From contig JAUQXK010000143.1 of the NCBI GenBank assembly GCA_030834695.1, positions 1-64,000 on the forward strand: a DNA stretch of 64,000 bases, in the 5' to 3' direction. The DNA is from Desulfobacterales bacterium (GTDB lineage: Bacteria; Desulfobacterota; Desulfobacteria; Desulfobacterales; SpSt-501). Shown in pieces: positions 54,466 through 63,069 of this stretch (position 1 is its first letter; the number at the start of each line of letters is the position of its first letter). The notes under the pieces were generated by a model. That model was not told the origin of the DNA. It ran no database searches and saw only the letters and a list, made by a program, of their open reading frames with translations. The translations under genes and the position numbers were made by a program.

Positions 54466-55599
54466 ATGATGGCAAAATCTTTAAAAGGTGCTTCAAAAAC
54501 GGTAGTCAACTCCTGGAACGAATGGGATCCCTTGAAGCATGTGATCGTCGGGAGAGCCGATTTCTGCTGCATTCCGGCACCGGAGCCGGCGCTGGATGCC
54601 AAGGTTCCGGAGGACAGCGATATGCGCGGCATGCACGGACCGCGTCCTCAAGCCACGGTCGAAAAAGCCAATGCGCAGCTGGATAATTATGCCAAGATTC
54701 TGGAAAGCCGGGGCATCCGGGTGGACCGGCCGACTCCGATTCAATGGAACCGTTCGGTGGGAACCCCCGACTGGCAGGTCGACTCCATGTTCGGGTGCAT
54801 GCCGCCCCGCGATGTCTTGTTGACAGTGGGCAAGGAGATTCTCGAAGCGACCATGTCCTATCGCTGCCGCTGGTTTGAATACCTCGCCTACCGGCCCCTC
54901 TTGGAAGCGTACTTCGAAGACGACCCCGGCATGCGCTGGGAGGCTGCTCCCAAGCCGCGTTTGACCGACAAGGATTACCGTGCTGACTATCTGAGCGATA
55001 AGATCGGCATCGAAAAACGATTGAAGTGGATGGCTGAGAAATATTTCGTCACCACGGATCACGAGCCGCTTTTTGACGCCGCCGACACCTGCCGCATGGG
55101 CAAAGACCTGTTCATCCAGCATGGGTTTACGACGAATCTGAAAGCCATGAACTGGATGCAGCGCCACTTTCCGGAGCATCGCGTGCATCCCGTCAACTTT
55201 CCGGGCGACCCGTATCCGATCCACATCGATGCCACCTTCGTGCCGCTCCGGCCCGGGCTGATCATCAATAATCCCAAGCGCAAGCTGCCGGAGGCGCAGC
55301 GCAAGATTTTCCAGAAGAACGGTTGGGAGATCGTGGATGCGGCGCAACCGGCGCACAAGACACCGCCACCCTTGTGCTACTCGAGCGTCTGGTTGTCCAT
55401 GAACTGCCTGGTGATCGATCCCAAAACCGTTTGCGTCGAAGCAAGCGAAGTTTACCAGATGGAGCAGATGGATAAACTCGGTTTTGAAGTGATCCCGGTT
55501 CCCTTCCGCGACGCCTATGCTTTCGGGGGCGGGCTGCATTGCGCCACGGGGGACGTATACCGCGAGGGCAAGTGCGAAGATTACTTTCCGAAACAATAG
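54466..55599 (+). CDS. glycine amidinotransferase family enzyme
   Basis: A 377-aa member of the guanidino-group-modifying superfamily, closest in motifs to arginine:glycine amidinotransferase (guanidinoacetate formation, reversible). The catalytic triad is visible as D204 (LFDAADTCR), H253 (PIHIDATF) and C359 (GGLHCATGDV). The lead VVNSWNEWDPLKHVIVG is also family-typical. GGAGG precedes ATG 54466. It heads an operon with carbamate kinase and ornithine carbamoyltransferase, so a catabolic role moving amidino groups between guanidino acids and ornithine/arginine fits. Whether glycine, sarcosine or water is the partner cannot be told from sequence. Confidence 0.88.
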   Translation: MMAKSLKGASKTVVNSWNEWDPLKHVIVGRADFCCIPAPEPALDAKVPEDSDMRGMHGPRPQATVEKANAQLDNYAKILESRGIRVDRPTPIQWNRSVGTPDWQVDSMFGCMPPRDVLLTVGKEILEATMSYRCRWFEYLAYRPLLEAYFEDDPGMRWEAAPKPRLTDKDYRADYLSDKIGIEKRLKWMAEKYFVTTDHEPLFDAADTCRMGKDLFIQHGFTTNLKAMNWMQRHFPEHRVHPVNFPGDPYPIHIDATFVPLRPGLIINNPKRKLPEAQRKIFQKNGWEIVDAAQPAHKTPPPLCYSSVWLSMNCLVIDPKTVCVEASEVYQMEQMDKLGFEVIPVPFRDAYAFGGGLHCATGDVYREGKCEDYFPKQ

Positions 55600-55702
55600 C
55601 CGGGGATGCAATCGGCCGTTATCGGAAAAGGCGGCCGGGCGTGCGCTGGGGTTTTTTGGTGTGAGCGGTTATACCGGGTCTTCTTTCAGGTACCTGGATG
55701 GA

Positions 55703-55735
55703 TTCCGGCAGCGGCACCATGTGTCGCTGCCGGAA
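55703..55735. other. strong stem-loop between amidinotransferase and carbamate kinase
   Basis: TTCCGGCAGCG (55703-55713) pairs perfectly with CGCTGCCGGAA (55725-55735); the inner GCAC/GTGT can extend the stem to 15 bp with a three-base loop. There is no U tract, so it is likely an mRNA stability or processing signal. Confidence 0.6.
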
Positions 55736-55829
55736 ATTGTATGGTCACCTCTTTTGCGAACATCGGCCGCATGACCGGGGCGTTTCAACCCGTAGATGGA
55801 TTTTTAACCTGCGAGGAGGAAGAGGTTAT

Positions 55830-56759
55830 ATGCCCGCCAAGAAACCCATCATTTTGATTGCATTGGGCGGAAATGCGCTCATTCAAAAAGGGCAAAAAGG
55901 TACCGCCGAAGAGCAGATCGAAAATTTGAGCTTTCCGATGCGACAGATTGCCGAACTGGTCGACAACTACCGCATCGTCATCACGCACGGCAACGGTCCC
56001 CAGGTGGGGAACCTATTGCTTCAGCAGGAGAGCTGCGCGCAGGTGCCGAAAATGCCGCTGGAGATCATCGGGGCGATGACCCAGGGCCAGATCGGCTACA
56101 TGATTGAATCTTCTTTGGACACGGCCCTGATGGAGAGAGGCATTGAATCCGAGCAGCCGTTCTGCACCCTGATCACCTATGTGGTGGTCGACGAGCAGGA
56201 TCCGGGATTCCAAAATCCCTCGAAACCGATCGGCCCGTTTTTTACCGAGGAGCAGGCGGCCAAACTCCCCTACAACCTGGTTAAGACCGATAAGGGCTAC
56301 CGCCGGGTGGTGGCTTCGCCCAAGCCGGTTACGATCGTGGAGCATCGGGAGATCAAGAAGCTGATCGACATGGATTTTATCCTGATCTGTGCCGGCGGCG
56401 GGGGCATTCCGGTGGTCCGTAAAGGTCGAAGGTTCAGCGGGGTGGAGGCCGTGATCGACAAGGATCTCGCCAGTTCCGTGCTGGCGCGGGAGATCAAGGC
56501 CGATCTTTTCGTCATCGCCACCGACACCGAGGGGGCCGGGATTCATTGGGGCAAGCCTGAGCAGACGTTTCTGCGGAAGGTGCCTCTGGCCGAAATGGAG
56601 AACTACTTCCGCGAAAAGCATTTCCCGTCCGGTTCCATGGGCCCCAAGGTTCAAGCCATTCTGGAGTTTTTCCAAACCACTCGTAAGCGCGGAATCATCT
56701 GCCACCTGAAAGATATTCAAAAAGCTATTGCCGGGGAAGCCGGTACGGAGATTATTTGA
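55830..56759 (+). CDS. arcC: carbamate kinase
   Basis: A 309-aa enzyme converting carbamoyl phosphate and ADP to ATP, CO2 and ammonia, the last, energy-yielding step of arginine deiminase-type pathways. It begins ILIALGGNALIQKGQKG, has ITHGNGPQVGNLLLQQE and CAGGGGIPVV, and ends with the MGPKVQAILEF segment. ATG 55830 follows GGAGGAAGAGG; upstream in-frame codons were rejected. It lies with an ornithine carbamoyltransferase gene 1.6 kb downstream. Confidence 0.94.
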   Translation: MPAKKPIILIALGGNALIQKGQKGTAEEQIENLSFPMRQIAELVDNYRIVITHGNGPQVGNLLLQQESCAQVPKMPLEIIGAMTQGQIGYMIESSLDTALMERGIESEQPFCTLITYVVVDEQDPGFQNPSKPIGPFFTEEQAAKLPYNLVKTDKGYRRVVASPKPVTIVEHREIKKLIDMDFILICAGGGGIPVVRKGRRFSGVEAVIDKDLASSVLAREIKADLFVIATDTEGAGIHWGKPEQTFLRKVPLAEMENYFREKHFPSGSMGPKVQAILEFFQTTRKRGIICHLKDIQKAIAGEAGTEII

Positions 56760-56816
56760 TCCTGAAATCATTGGGTTCGTTTCGAACCTATCCGCATCAA
56801 CCAGGAGGAGGAACGC

Positions 56817-58166
56817 ATGTCGAGAAAAAGAACAAATGTGCTGATCATTGGAGCGGCGGGAAGAGATTTCCACAATTTCAACACGGTGTACCGGGAGGAC
56901 GACTCGATGAACGTCGTGGCCTTCACCGCGGCCCAAATTCCGGATATCGAAGGCCGCAAATACCCGGCGGAACTGGCCGGCAAGCTTTATCCAAAGGGGA
57001 TTCCGATTTATGCCGAGTCGGAACTGTCCAAATTGATCCCATCGCTCGATGTCGATGAATGCGTCTTTTCCTACAGCGACGTGCCCAATCAACACGTCAT
57101 GACGGTAGGGGCGGTCTGCACGGCCGCCGGGGCTAATTTCAAGATTCTGGGGACCAAGCATACCCAGGTAAAGAGCAAGAAGCCGGTGGTGTCGGTTGGA
57201 GCGGTGCGGACCGGCGCGGGAAAAAGCCAGACCTCACGGAGAATCGTCGAGATCTTGATGGCCAAAGGACTCAAAGTCGTCGCGGTCCGGCATCCCATGC
57301 CCTACGGCAACCTGGTGGCGCAGAAGGTGCAGCGGTTTGCCGAGATCGCCGACCTGAAGAAGCATAAATGCACCATAGAGGAGATGGAAGAGTACGAACC
57401 GCACGTCGTTCGTGGCAATGTGATCTATGCCGGCGTCGACTACGAAGCGATTCTAAGGGCGGCGGAGGACGATCCGAAAGGATGCGATGTCGTACTCTGG
57501 GACGGCGGCAACAACGACTTCTCCTTTTTTGTATCCGACTTGCACTGTTGTGTCGTGGATCCGCATCGCCCCGGTCACGAGTTGAGCTACTATCCGGGTG
57601 CGGCCAATTTGAGGAGCGCCGATGTCGCGGTGATCAACAAGATCGACAGCGCGAATTGGGCCGATATCCAGACCGTAAGGCAGAATATCGCGGCCGTAAA
57701 CCCGAAGGCCATCGTGATTGACGCAGCCTCCACTCTCACCATGGACAACCCCGCGGTGGTGAAAGGCAAGAACGTGCTCGTGGTGGAAGACGGACCCACG
57801 TTGACCCATGGCGAGATGAAGATCGGCGCCGGAGTTGTAGCGGCGCAAAAGTACGGGGCGGCCGGTTTTGTCGATCCGCGCCCCTATACCGTCGGCCGGA
57901 TTTCCGAGACGTTCAGAATTTATCCGAACATCGGCGTGCTGTTGCCGGCCATGGGATACGGCAGCAAACAGCTAAAAGATCTGGAGACCACGATCAACAA
58001 AACCAAATGCGATGCCGTCGTGGTGGCCACGCCGATCGACCTCGGGCGATTGATCAGGATCGACAAGCCCCATACCCGCGTCCACTACAACTTGCAGGAG
58101 ATCGGGTCGCCGAATTTCGACGAGATCCTCTCGGATTTCTGCAAACGGCACAAACTGACAAAATAG
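56817..58166 (+). CDS. cyclic 2,3-diphosphoglycerate synthetase-like P-loop protein
   Basis: A 449-aa protein beginning with a Rossmann-like region (NVLIIGAAGRDFHNFNTVYR), followed by a P-loop (GAVRTGAGKSQTSRRI), and WDGGNNDFSFF and INKIDSANWADI motifs (GTPase-like). This matches the cDPG synthetase family described from thermophilic methanogens. In bacteria such homologues are seen near amino-acid and carbamoyl-phosphate genes, where cDPG is not expected, so the true role is open. It lies between arcC and arcB with a good ribosome site (GGAGGAGG). Confidence 0.75.
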   Translation: MSRKRTNVLIIGAAGRDFHNFNTVYREDDSMNVVAFTAAQIPDIEGRKYPAELAGKLYPKGIPIYAESELSKLIPSLDVDECVFSYSDVPNQHVMTVGAVCTAAGANFKILGTKHTQVKSKKPVVSVGAVRTGAGKSQTSRRIVEILMAKGLKVVAVRHPMPYGNLVAQKVQRFAEIADLKKHKCTIEEMEEYEPHVVRGNVIYAGVDYEAILRAAEDDPKGCDVVLWDGGNNDFSFFVSDLHCCVVDPHRPGHELSYYPGAANLRSADVAVINKIDSANWADIQTVRQNIAAVNPKAIVIDAASTLTMDNPAVVKGKNVLVVEDGPTLTHGEMKIGAGVVAAQKYGAAGFVDPRPYTVGRISETFRIYPNIGVLLPAMGYGSKQLKDLETTINKTKCDAVVVATPIDLGRLIRIDKPHTRVHYNLQEIGSPNFDEILSDFCKRHKLTK

Positions 58167-58168
58167 CC

Positions 58169-58362
58169 TTGACGAGTTCGTAAAAAGTAGTCACCCCGCC
58201 GAACCTCGGCTGAAATTGTACCAGTTTACTTGCCGGAGTGATAATAACATCCGGGGCTGGCGCTGGGGTCAAGATGATCCATACGCATTTGCAAATACTG
58301 GATTCCGGCCTTCGCCGGAATGACGGACAACGGAGTTCGACGACTTTTTGCGACTCCATCAA
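58169..58362. repeat. 194 bp intergenic element with inverted ends
   Basis: Starts TTGACGAGTTCGTAAAAAGT and ends CGACTTTTTGCGACTCCATCAA, which are inverse of each other with mismatches. Inside is GGATTCCGGCCTTCGCCGGAATGAC, a core shared with the fragment at 1600-1655. It separates the cDPG-like gene from arcB, as repeats also separate other operon genes in this window. Confidence 0.65.
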
Positions 58363-58399
58363 CCTTATCACCTTACGGTTGGAAGCAGAGGAGATCGAC

Positions 58400-59401
58400 A
58401 TGGCATTCAATCTGAGGAACCGGCATTTTCTGAAACTCTTGGACTTCACGCCTCAAGAGATCAAATTCCTGCTCGATTTATCCCTGGACCTGAAGAAGGC
58501 CAAGTACGGCGGGTATGAACAGCAGCGTCTAAGGGGTAAGAACGTTGCTCTGATTTTCGAGAAGGACTCCACACGGACCCGTTGCGCGTTTGAAGTGGCG
58601 GCCTATGACCAGGGGGCCCATGTCACCTATCTGGGCCCCACCGGATCGCAGATGGGCAAAAAGGAGTCTTTGAAGGACACCGCCCGGGTTCTGGGCCGAA
58701 TGTACGATGGCATCGAATACCGCGGGTTCGGCCAGGCGATCGTCGAGGAGCTTGCCAAGTACGCCGGCGTTCCGGTGTGGAACGGCCTGACGGATGAGTT
58801 CCACCCGACCCAGGTTTTGGCGGACCTTCAGACCATGATCGAGCACTCGGACAAGCCGCTGGCCCAGGTCAAGTTCGCCTACATGGGCGATGCCCGCAAC
58901 AACATGGGTAACGAGCTTCTGATCGGGGCGGCTAAAATGGGCATGGAATTCCGGTCGATCGCCCCCAAAGCGGTACAGCCCTCGGCCGAAATGGCCGGGA
59001 AGGCCAAGGCCATAGCGGCCGACACCGGGGCGAAAATCCTCATCACCGAGGACGTCAAAAAGGGTGTCCAGGGTTGCGATTTCCTTATCTCCGACGTGTG
59101 GGTCTCCATGGGCGAACCGGCCGAAAAATGGAAAGAACGCATCGAACTGCTGAAGCCTTACCAGGTCAACGCGCAGGCTATGGAGATGACCGGAAATCCG
59201 AATGTCAAATACTTGCACTGCCTGCCGTCTTTCCACAATCGGGAAACCGTAGTCGGAGAGGAGATCTTTCAGAAATTCGGGCTGGACGGCATGGAAGTGA
59301 CCGAGGATGTGTTCGAGTCACCGGCCTCGCTGGTGTGGGATGAGGCCGAGAACCGCGTCCATACCATCAAGGCGGTAATGGTCGCTACGCTGGGAGAGTG
59401 A
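58400..59401 (+). CDS. arcB: ornithine carbamoyltransferase
   Basis: A 333-aa enzyme exchanging carbamoyl phosphate plus ornithine with citrulline plus phosphate. The carbamoyl-phosphate motif is STRTR, with [11 protein letters not shown], the ornithine loop DVWVSMGEP and the HCLPSFH active-site Cys. Motifs fit true ornithine transcarbamoylases rather than the aspartate type. The arcC neighbour favours a catabolic direction, though an anabolic argF role is not excluded given argA downstream. ATG 58400 was chosen over the long frame through the repeat. Confidence 0.92.
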   Translation: MAFNLRNRHFLKLLDFTPQEIKFLLDLSLDLKKAKYGGYEQQRLRGKNVALIFEKDSTRTRCAFEVAAYDQGAHVTYLGPTGSQMGKKESLKDTARVLGRMYDGIEYRGFGQAIVEELAKYAGVPVWNGLTDEFHPTQVLADLQTMIEHSDKPLAQVKFAYMGDARNNMGNELLIGAAKMGMEFRSIAPKAVQPSAEMAGKAKAIAADTGAKILITEDVKKGVQGCDFLISDVWVSMGEPAEKWKERIELLKPYQVNAQAMEMTGNPNVKYLHCLPSFHNRETVVGEEIFQKFGLDGMEVTEDVFESPASLVWDEAENRVHTIKAVMVATLGE

Positions 59402-59448
59402 CTTCTGCTTGATGGTTTCCTGATTGTCCAGACCGGTCCTCAGACATC

Positions 59449-59487
59449 CCCCCGGCGTTTCCGATCATAACCGGTCATAACCGGGGG
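59449..59487 (+). terminator. weak hairpin after arcB
   Basis: CCCCCGG (59449-59455) pairs with CCGGGGG (59481-59487) around a 25-base loop holding two copies of TCATAACCGG; a short T run follows (about 59496-59500). It may end the arc operon. Confidence 0.35.
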
Positions 59488-59670
59488 CGATGCCTCTTTT
59501 CCCGATGCGAGATCTGGACGGATCGGCAAGGATTCATTCTGTATTTCCGGGCGGGGATGGATGTCTTCGAAAAAGAGCCGGGGCTGGCCACGGGCTTAGC
59601 GGCTCCGGGGAACGCGTTCCTCCCATCTCGATCCCGATAGACGGTTCTCCCACATCTTATGGAGGAACCT

Positions 59671-60264
59671 ATGGATTACCACGATCCGCCACCGTTTCCG
59701 AAGCCGATTCCGCAACGACGCAGAGACGTGCTCCCCGGTCTACCCGGAACTCAATCCGTTCCCTCGGAACTTATCATCAAACATGCCAAAATCAGAGATG
59801 TCGAGGAAATCCTCGATCGCATCAATCACTATGCGTCGTCCAATGTGATTCTCCCGCGGGGGCCGATTTACCTTTATGAAAACATACGCGATTTCGTTAT
59901 AGCGGTCGACCAGAAAGTTCCGGTATACTGTGTATTGGACACGCTTGACGAACTCCACTTGATAGCGGCGTGCGGCAGTCTGCACGTGCTGTGGGAGGAT
60001 ATCGCCGAAATCCGAGCGCTGTCCGTCCACCCGGATTATTTGGACGGCGAGCTCGAGAAGCGATTAGTGGATTTCATGAAGGCGGACGCGAAAAAATTGG
60101 GCGTCAAGTGTCTGGTCATTTTTGCGGCAAACGTGGAGCGGTTCGAGAAACTGGGGTTCAAAGTGAAATCGAGAAGCGATCTGCCGCCGAAGGCCTGGGG
60201 CGAATGCATGCGCTGCCCGAAGTATTTTCGATGCGATGAGGCTGCGATGGTCCTGGAAATTTAG
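59671..60264 (+). CDS. argA: short-form amino-acid N-acetyltransferase (N-acetylglutamate synthase type)
   Basis: A 197-aa GNAT protein lacking the kinase-like domain of classical ArgA. Motifs DVEEILDRINHYASSNVILPRG, LYENIRDFVIA, GSLHVLWEDIAEIRALSVHPDY and the C-terminal CMRCPKYFRCDEAAM pattern are those of short ArgA proteins. It acetylates glutamate for arginine synthesis. ATG 59671 follows GGAGG; ATG 59659 is possible. An N-terminal Pro-rich tail of about 35 residues precedes the domain. Position beside ornithine carbamoyltransferase is consistent with arginine metabolism. Confidence 0.75.
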   Translation: MDYHDPPPFPKPIPQRRRDVLPGLPGTQSVPSELIIKHAKIRDVEEILDRINHYASSNVILPRGPIYLYENIRDFVIAVDQKVPVYCVLDTLDELHLIAACGSLHVLWEDIAEIRALSVHPDYLDGELEKRLVDFMKADAKKLGVKCLVIFAANVERFEKLGFKVKSRSDLPPKAWGECMRCPKYFRCDEAAMVLEI

Positions 60265-60332
60265 ATCGAGACGGGTTTTGGCGAAAAGGCCATTCTTCCG
60301 GGCTTCAATGCGCCGATTAAAGGTTTTTCGTG

Positions 60333-61118
60333 ATGACGACCAATGCGACGAGAGAGAAAATTAAAGGGGTGCTGTTCGATCTGGACGGGGTTCTCGAGTT
60401 CAAGGGCAAAGTGTACCCGGGCGCCATTGAACTCATCGACGATCTGCGACGAAACGATATCGGCATCAGGATATTGACCAACAGCACGTTGAAAAGCAGA
60501 AAATCCTGCGCGGACAAACTGATTCAAAAGGGCTTTACCATTTACGAAGAAGAAATTATCACTGCTTCGTTTGCCACCGCTCGATACCTGAAACAGCTAA
60601 AGCCTAAATCGTGCTGGATCATGCTGGATGGACGCGGGTTGGATGAGTTCCGTGATTACGAACAGGACATGATTCATCCGGAGTATATCGTCCTGGGAGA
60701 CTATCGGGAAAAATTTAATTTCCAAAATATGAATAAAGCATTGAGGCTGTTGCTGGAAGGATCAAAATTGGTCGTCATGATCAGCGAAATGGTGGATCAC
60801 AGCATGGGGGATGTCGAACTGACGGTGGGGGCATACGGGAAAATGCTGGAAATCGCGTCCGGTGCTGAAACGACTTATGTGGGGAAACCAAGTCGCTACA
60901 TGTTTGAATTGGCCATTCGGACAATGGCCATACCAAAAAGTCAGCTATTGATGGTAGGAGACCGAGTCGGCTCGGATATCTTAGGTGCTCAATCAGCGGG
61001 CATCCGGTCCGTATTGGTAAAGACGGGCGAGTATCAGGACGGAGACCAAGCCAATAAGGCTCAGCCGGACTACATCATTGATTCGATAGCCGATCTGTCG
61101 TTGTTGAACCTCTTTTGA
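60333..61118 (+). CDS. HAD-family (type IIA) phosphatase
   Basis: A 261-aa hydrolase. HAD motif I is FDLDGVLEFKG, motif II ILTNSTLKSR, and motif IV VGDRVGSDILGAQSAG; GKPSRYMFELAIRTM precedes it. The NagD-like C2 cap between motifs II and III fits type IIA enzymes acting on sugar or amino-acid phosphates. The start is ATG 60333 (or GTG 60330). AT-rich relative to upstream genes. Substrate unknown. Confidence 0.82.
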   Translation: MTTNATREKIKGVLFDLDGVLEFKGKVYPGAIELIDDLRRNDIGIRILTNSTLKSRKSCADKLIQKGFTIYEEEIITASFATARYLKQLKPKSCWIMLDGRGLDEFRDYEQDMIHPEYIVLGDYREKFNFQNMNKALRLLLEGSKLVVMISEMVDHSMGDVELTVGAYGKMLEIASGAETTYVGKPSRYMFELAIRTMAIPKSQLLMVGDRVGSDILGAQSAGIRSVLVKTGEYQDGDQANKAQPDYIIDSIADLSLLNLF

Positions 61119-61140
61119 TTGTCTGGCAGGAGAGCCCGAT

Positions 61141-61647
61141 GTGAATGCAAACTCAAACATTATCTTGAACGGCATGCCGGGGGTGGGAAAGAGCACGGTC
61201 GGGCAGTTGCTGGCCAAGCGGCTGGGGCTTGCTTTTCTAGACACGGACGTTTTTATCCAGGACCGCATGCGAAAGAGCCTGCAGGCGCTGATTCGCAAAT
61301 ACGGTGCATCCGGCTTTTGCCAGCTTGAAGAAAAACACATTTTGTCCTTAAACGTGTCGTCTCATGTCATAGCCCCCGGCGGCAGCGTGGTGTACAAAGA
61401 AAGGGCCATGCAGCATTTGCGTGCAAACGGAACCGTTGTGTATTTGGATTTATCGGTGCAGCAGCTGAAAAAGCGGTTGGAGGACGTTCATGCTCGCGGC
61501 GTTGTTATCGCTGAAGGCCAGACGATTGAAGGCCTCTTTTCCGAGCGTCGGCCGCTTTATTTGAAATATGCCGACCATACCATAAGAACAGACAACCTTA
61601 CTGCCGATCAAATCGTAGAATTTGTTGTTGCGAAAGTTCGGAATTAG
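61141..61647 (+). CDS. shikimate-kinase-like P-loop kinase
   Basis: A 168-aa kinase starting at GTG 61141 after GGAG. Walker A is GMPGVGKSTVG, with LAFLDTDVFIQ and the substrate region APGGSVVY, all like shikimate kinase (AroK). An expected Arg triad partner region (GASGFCQLEE) differs from the usual FRxxE, with Cys in place of Arg, so the substrate may not be shikimate. No aromatic-pathway genes are near. It follows the HAD gene by 22 bases and may be its partner. Confidence 0.7.
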   Translation: MNANSNIILNGMPGVGKSTVGQLLAKRLGLAFLDTDVFIQDRMRKSLQALIRKYGASGFCQLEEKHILSLNVSSHVIAPGGSVVYKERAMQHLRANGTVVYLDLSVQQLKKRLEDVHARGVVIAEGQTIEGLFSERRPLYLKYADHTIRTDNLTADQIVEFVVAKVRN

Positions 61648-61697
61648 GGTTCGAAACGCTTTTCATGCTCCCGTAACATTCATGAGAAACCCACCAG

Positions 61698-61790
61698 CAC
61701 CCGCCCCCGGCCCTGCTCGACATTTACACCCTGCAGCGCGAGCTTCAGTCGATCGGCGGCCGGGGCGGCCGGAAGATTGCCTATGTCTTT
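61698..61790 (+). pseudogene. aspartate/ornithine carbamoyltransferase fragment
   Basis: The frame HPPPALLDIYTLQREL followed by IGGRGGRKIAYVFN resembles the HPTQALLDIYT...GLKIA region of aspartate carbamoyltransferase. Only about 30 codons survive, with no start codon, and there is no upstream or downstream counterpart. It sits directly before the truncated amidohydrolase, suggesting a deletion joined two genes. Confidence 0.55.
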
Positions 61791-61839
61791 AACCTCGCGC
61801 AGGAAATTTCATCCGAATTTGAATTAAAGGCTCGAGCGC

Positions 61840-63048
61840 ATGAAACGCCGCATCCCCCTGTTAAAGGATCACCACAGCCATCCTTATTTATATGCCGCTC
61901 TGCTGGAAGCCATCGACCTGCGCCCTGTAAAGACGAAAGCAGAGGCGCTGAGTCTGATAGGAGAATATCCGCATGAATTCAAAATAGCCTACGGATGGAA
62001 CGACCGCCAGTATTCTTTCAGGCCGGATGAAATCGAACATCTGTCTCCGATGGTGATCATCAATACGTCGCTGCATCGATTCCTCTTGAACCCGGCGGCG
62101 AAGAACCGTCTCATGGATTCACACGCCGAGGTCCTGGCTAACCAGAACAACCGCCAATGGGTCGAGAGGAATTTCGCTCAAGTTTTGAAATTTCTCATGG
62201 AACTCAATTGCGGTGTAACGCGCCGGTTTTCATATTATTTTGAACTGTTGCTCAAGCAGGGGATTTGGCATACGGAAGAAATGTCGCTGCTGGGTGGTGC
62301 AGAGATCGAGATGCTATCCGAAAATAATTTATTCGATCGCACGAACTGCTGGGCGGATTTGGAAACCTACCGGAGACTGAAAAACGATCATCCCAAAAAG
62401 GTCTGTGGCATAAAATTATTCGCCGATGGTTCTTTGGGAGCTAAGACAGCCGCGATCGGCAGGGAATATCTCGGTGGTGGAAAGGGCGTTCTGAATTACA
62501 CGGAAGCCGGGTTGGCTGATGAAATCAACAAGGTGTCGGCTGTAAAAAAATCGCTCAGCATTCATGCGGTCGGCGACGCGGCCATTTCACAGGTGATTGA
62601 TGTTTTAGCCGAGGTAAAGCGCACTCGTGGTTTTGTGCCGGAAACACGAATCGAACACTGCCAATTCATATCCAAGGCAGATGCAAAGAAGGCTAAATCT
62701 CTCGGGATCATTCTATCGATGCAACCCAATTTCAGCAACGAGTCGCAAGGTTACAACGACCGTCTTCCGATAGAATGGTGCCTGGCAAACAACCCGTTTC
62801 GAATGTTGATCGACGAAGCCGGATTTATTCCCGGCAATGACCTTCTGCTAGGATCAGACGGGATGCCGCCCGGCGCCAAAGAAGCATTGCAATCCTCGCT
62901 GTTCCCTTCCCTTCCGTCGCAAACGCTGACTTTAGACGAGTTTATTGCAGGCTATTGCATGCCGGGTTACCAGTGGGGGTGGATCGATGTGGATATTGAT
63001 GAGAGTCGCCGAACCATAAGAATCGATCACCTCCAAACCAAGGAATAA
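61840..63048 (+). CDS. amidohydrolase family 3 (YtcJ-like), N-terminally shortened
   Basis: A 402-aa metal-dependent hydrolase. The first metal motif HSHP is at residues 12-15, then KLFADGSLGAKTA, HAVGDAAI, ETRIEHCQ and LGSDGMPPG follow in the usual order. In full-length YtcJ-like proteins about 60 residues (a beta-sandwich start) precede HxH; here they are missing, and a carbamoyltransferase fragment lies upstream. It may be a short form or a 5'-truncated pseudogene. ATG 61840 is the first start. Confidence 0.7.
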   Translation: MKRRIPLLKDHHSHPYLYAALLEAIDLRPVKTKAEALSLIGEYPHEFKIAYGWNDRQYSFRPDEIEHLSPMVIINTSLHRFLLNPAAKNRLMDSHAEVLANQNNRQWVERNFAQVLKFLMELNCGVTRRFSYYFELLLKQGIWHTEEMSLLGGAEIEMLSENNLFDRTNCWADLETYRRLKNDHPKKVCGIKLFADGSLGAKTAAIGREYLGGGKGVLNYTEAGLADEINKVSAVKKSLSIHAVGDAAISQVIDVLAEVKRTRGFVPETRIEHCQFISKADAKKAKSLGIILSMQPNFSNESQGYNDRLPIEWCLANNPFRMLIDEAGFIPGNDLLLGSDGMPPGAKEALQSSLFPSLPSQTLTLDEFIAGYCMPGYQWGWIDVDIDESRRTIRIDHLQTKE

Positions 63049-63069
63049 GCGGTTAACGCTGAAAACCCT

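Noticed and set aside
58238-58399. N-terminal extension of ornithine carbamoyltransferase
   Set aside because: The extra codons lie in the repeat element; the enzyme's conserved start is at 58400.
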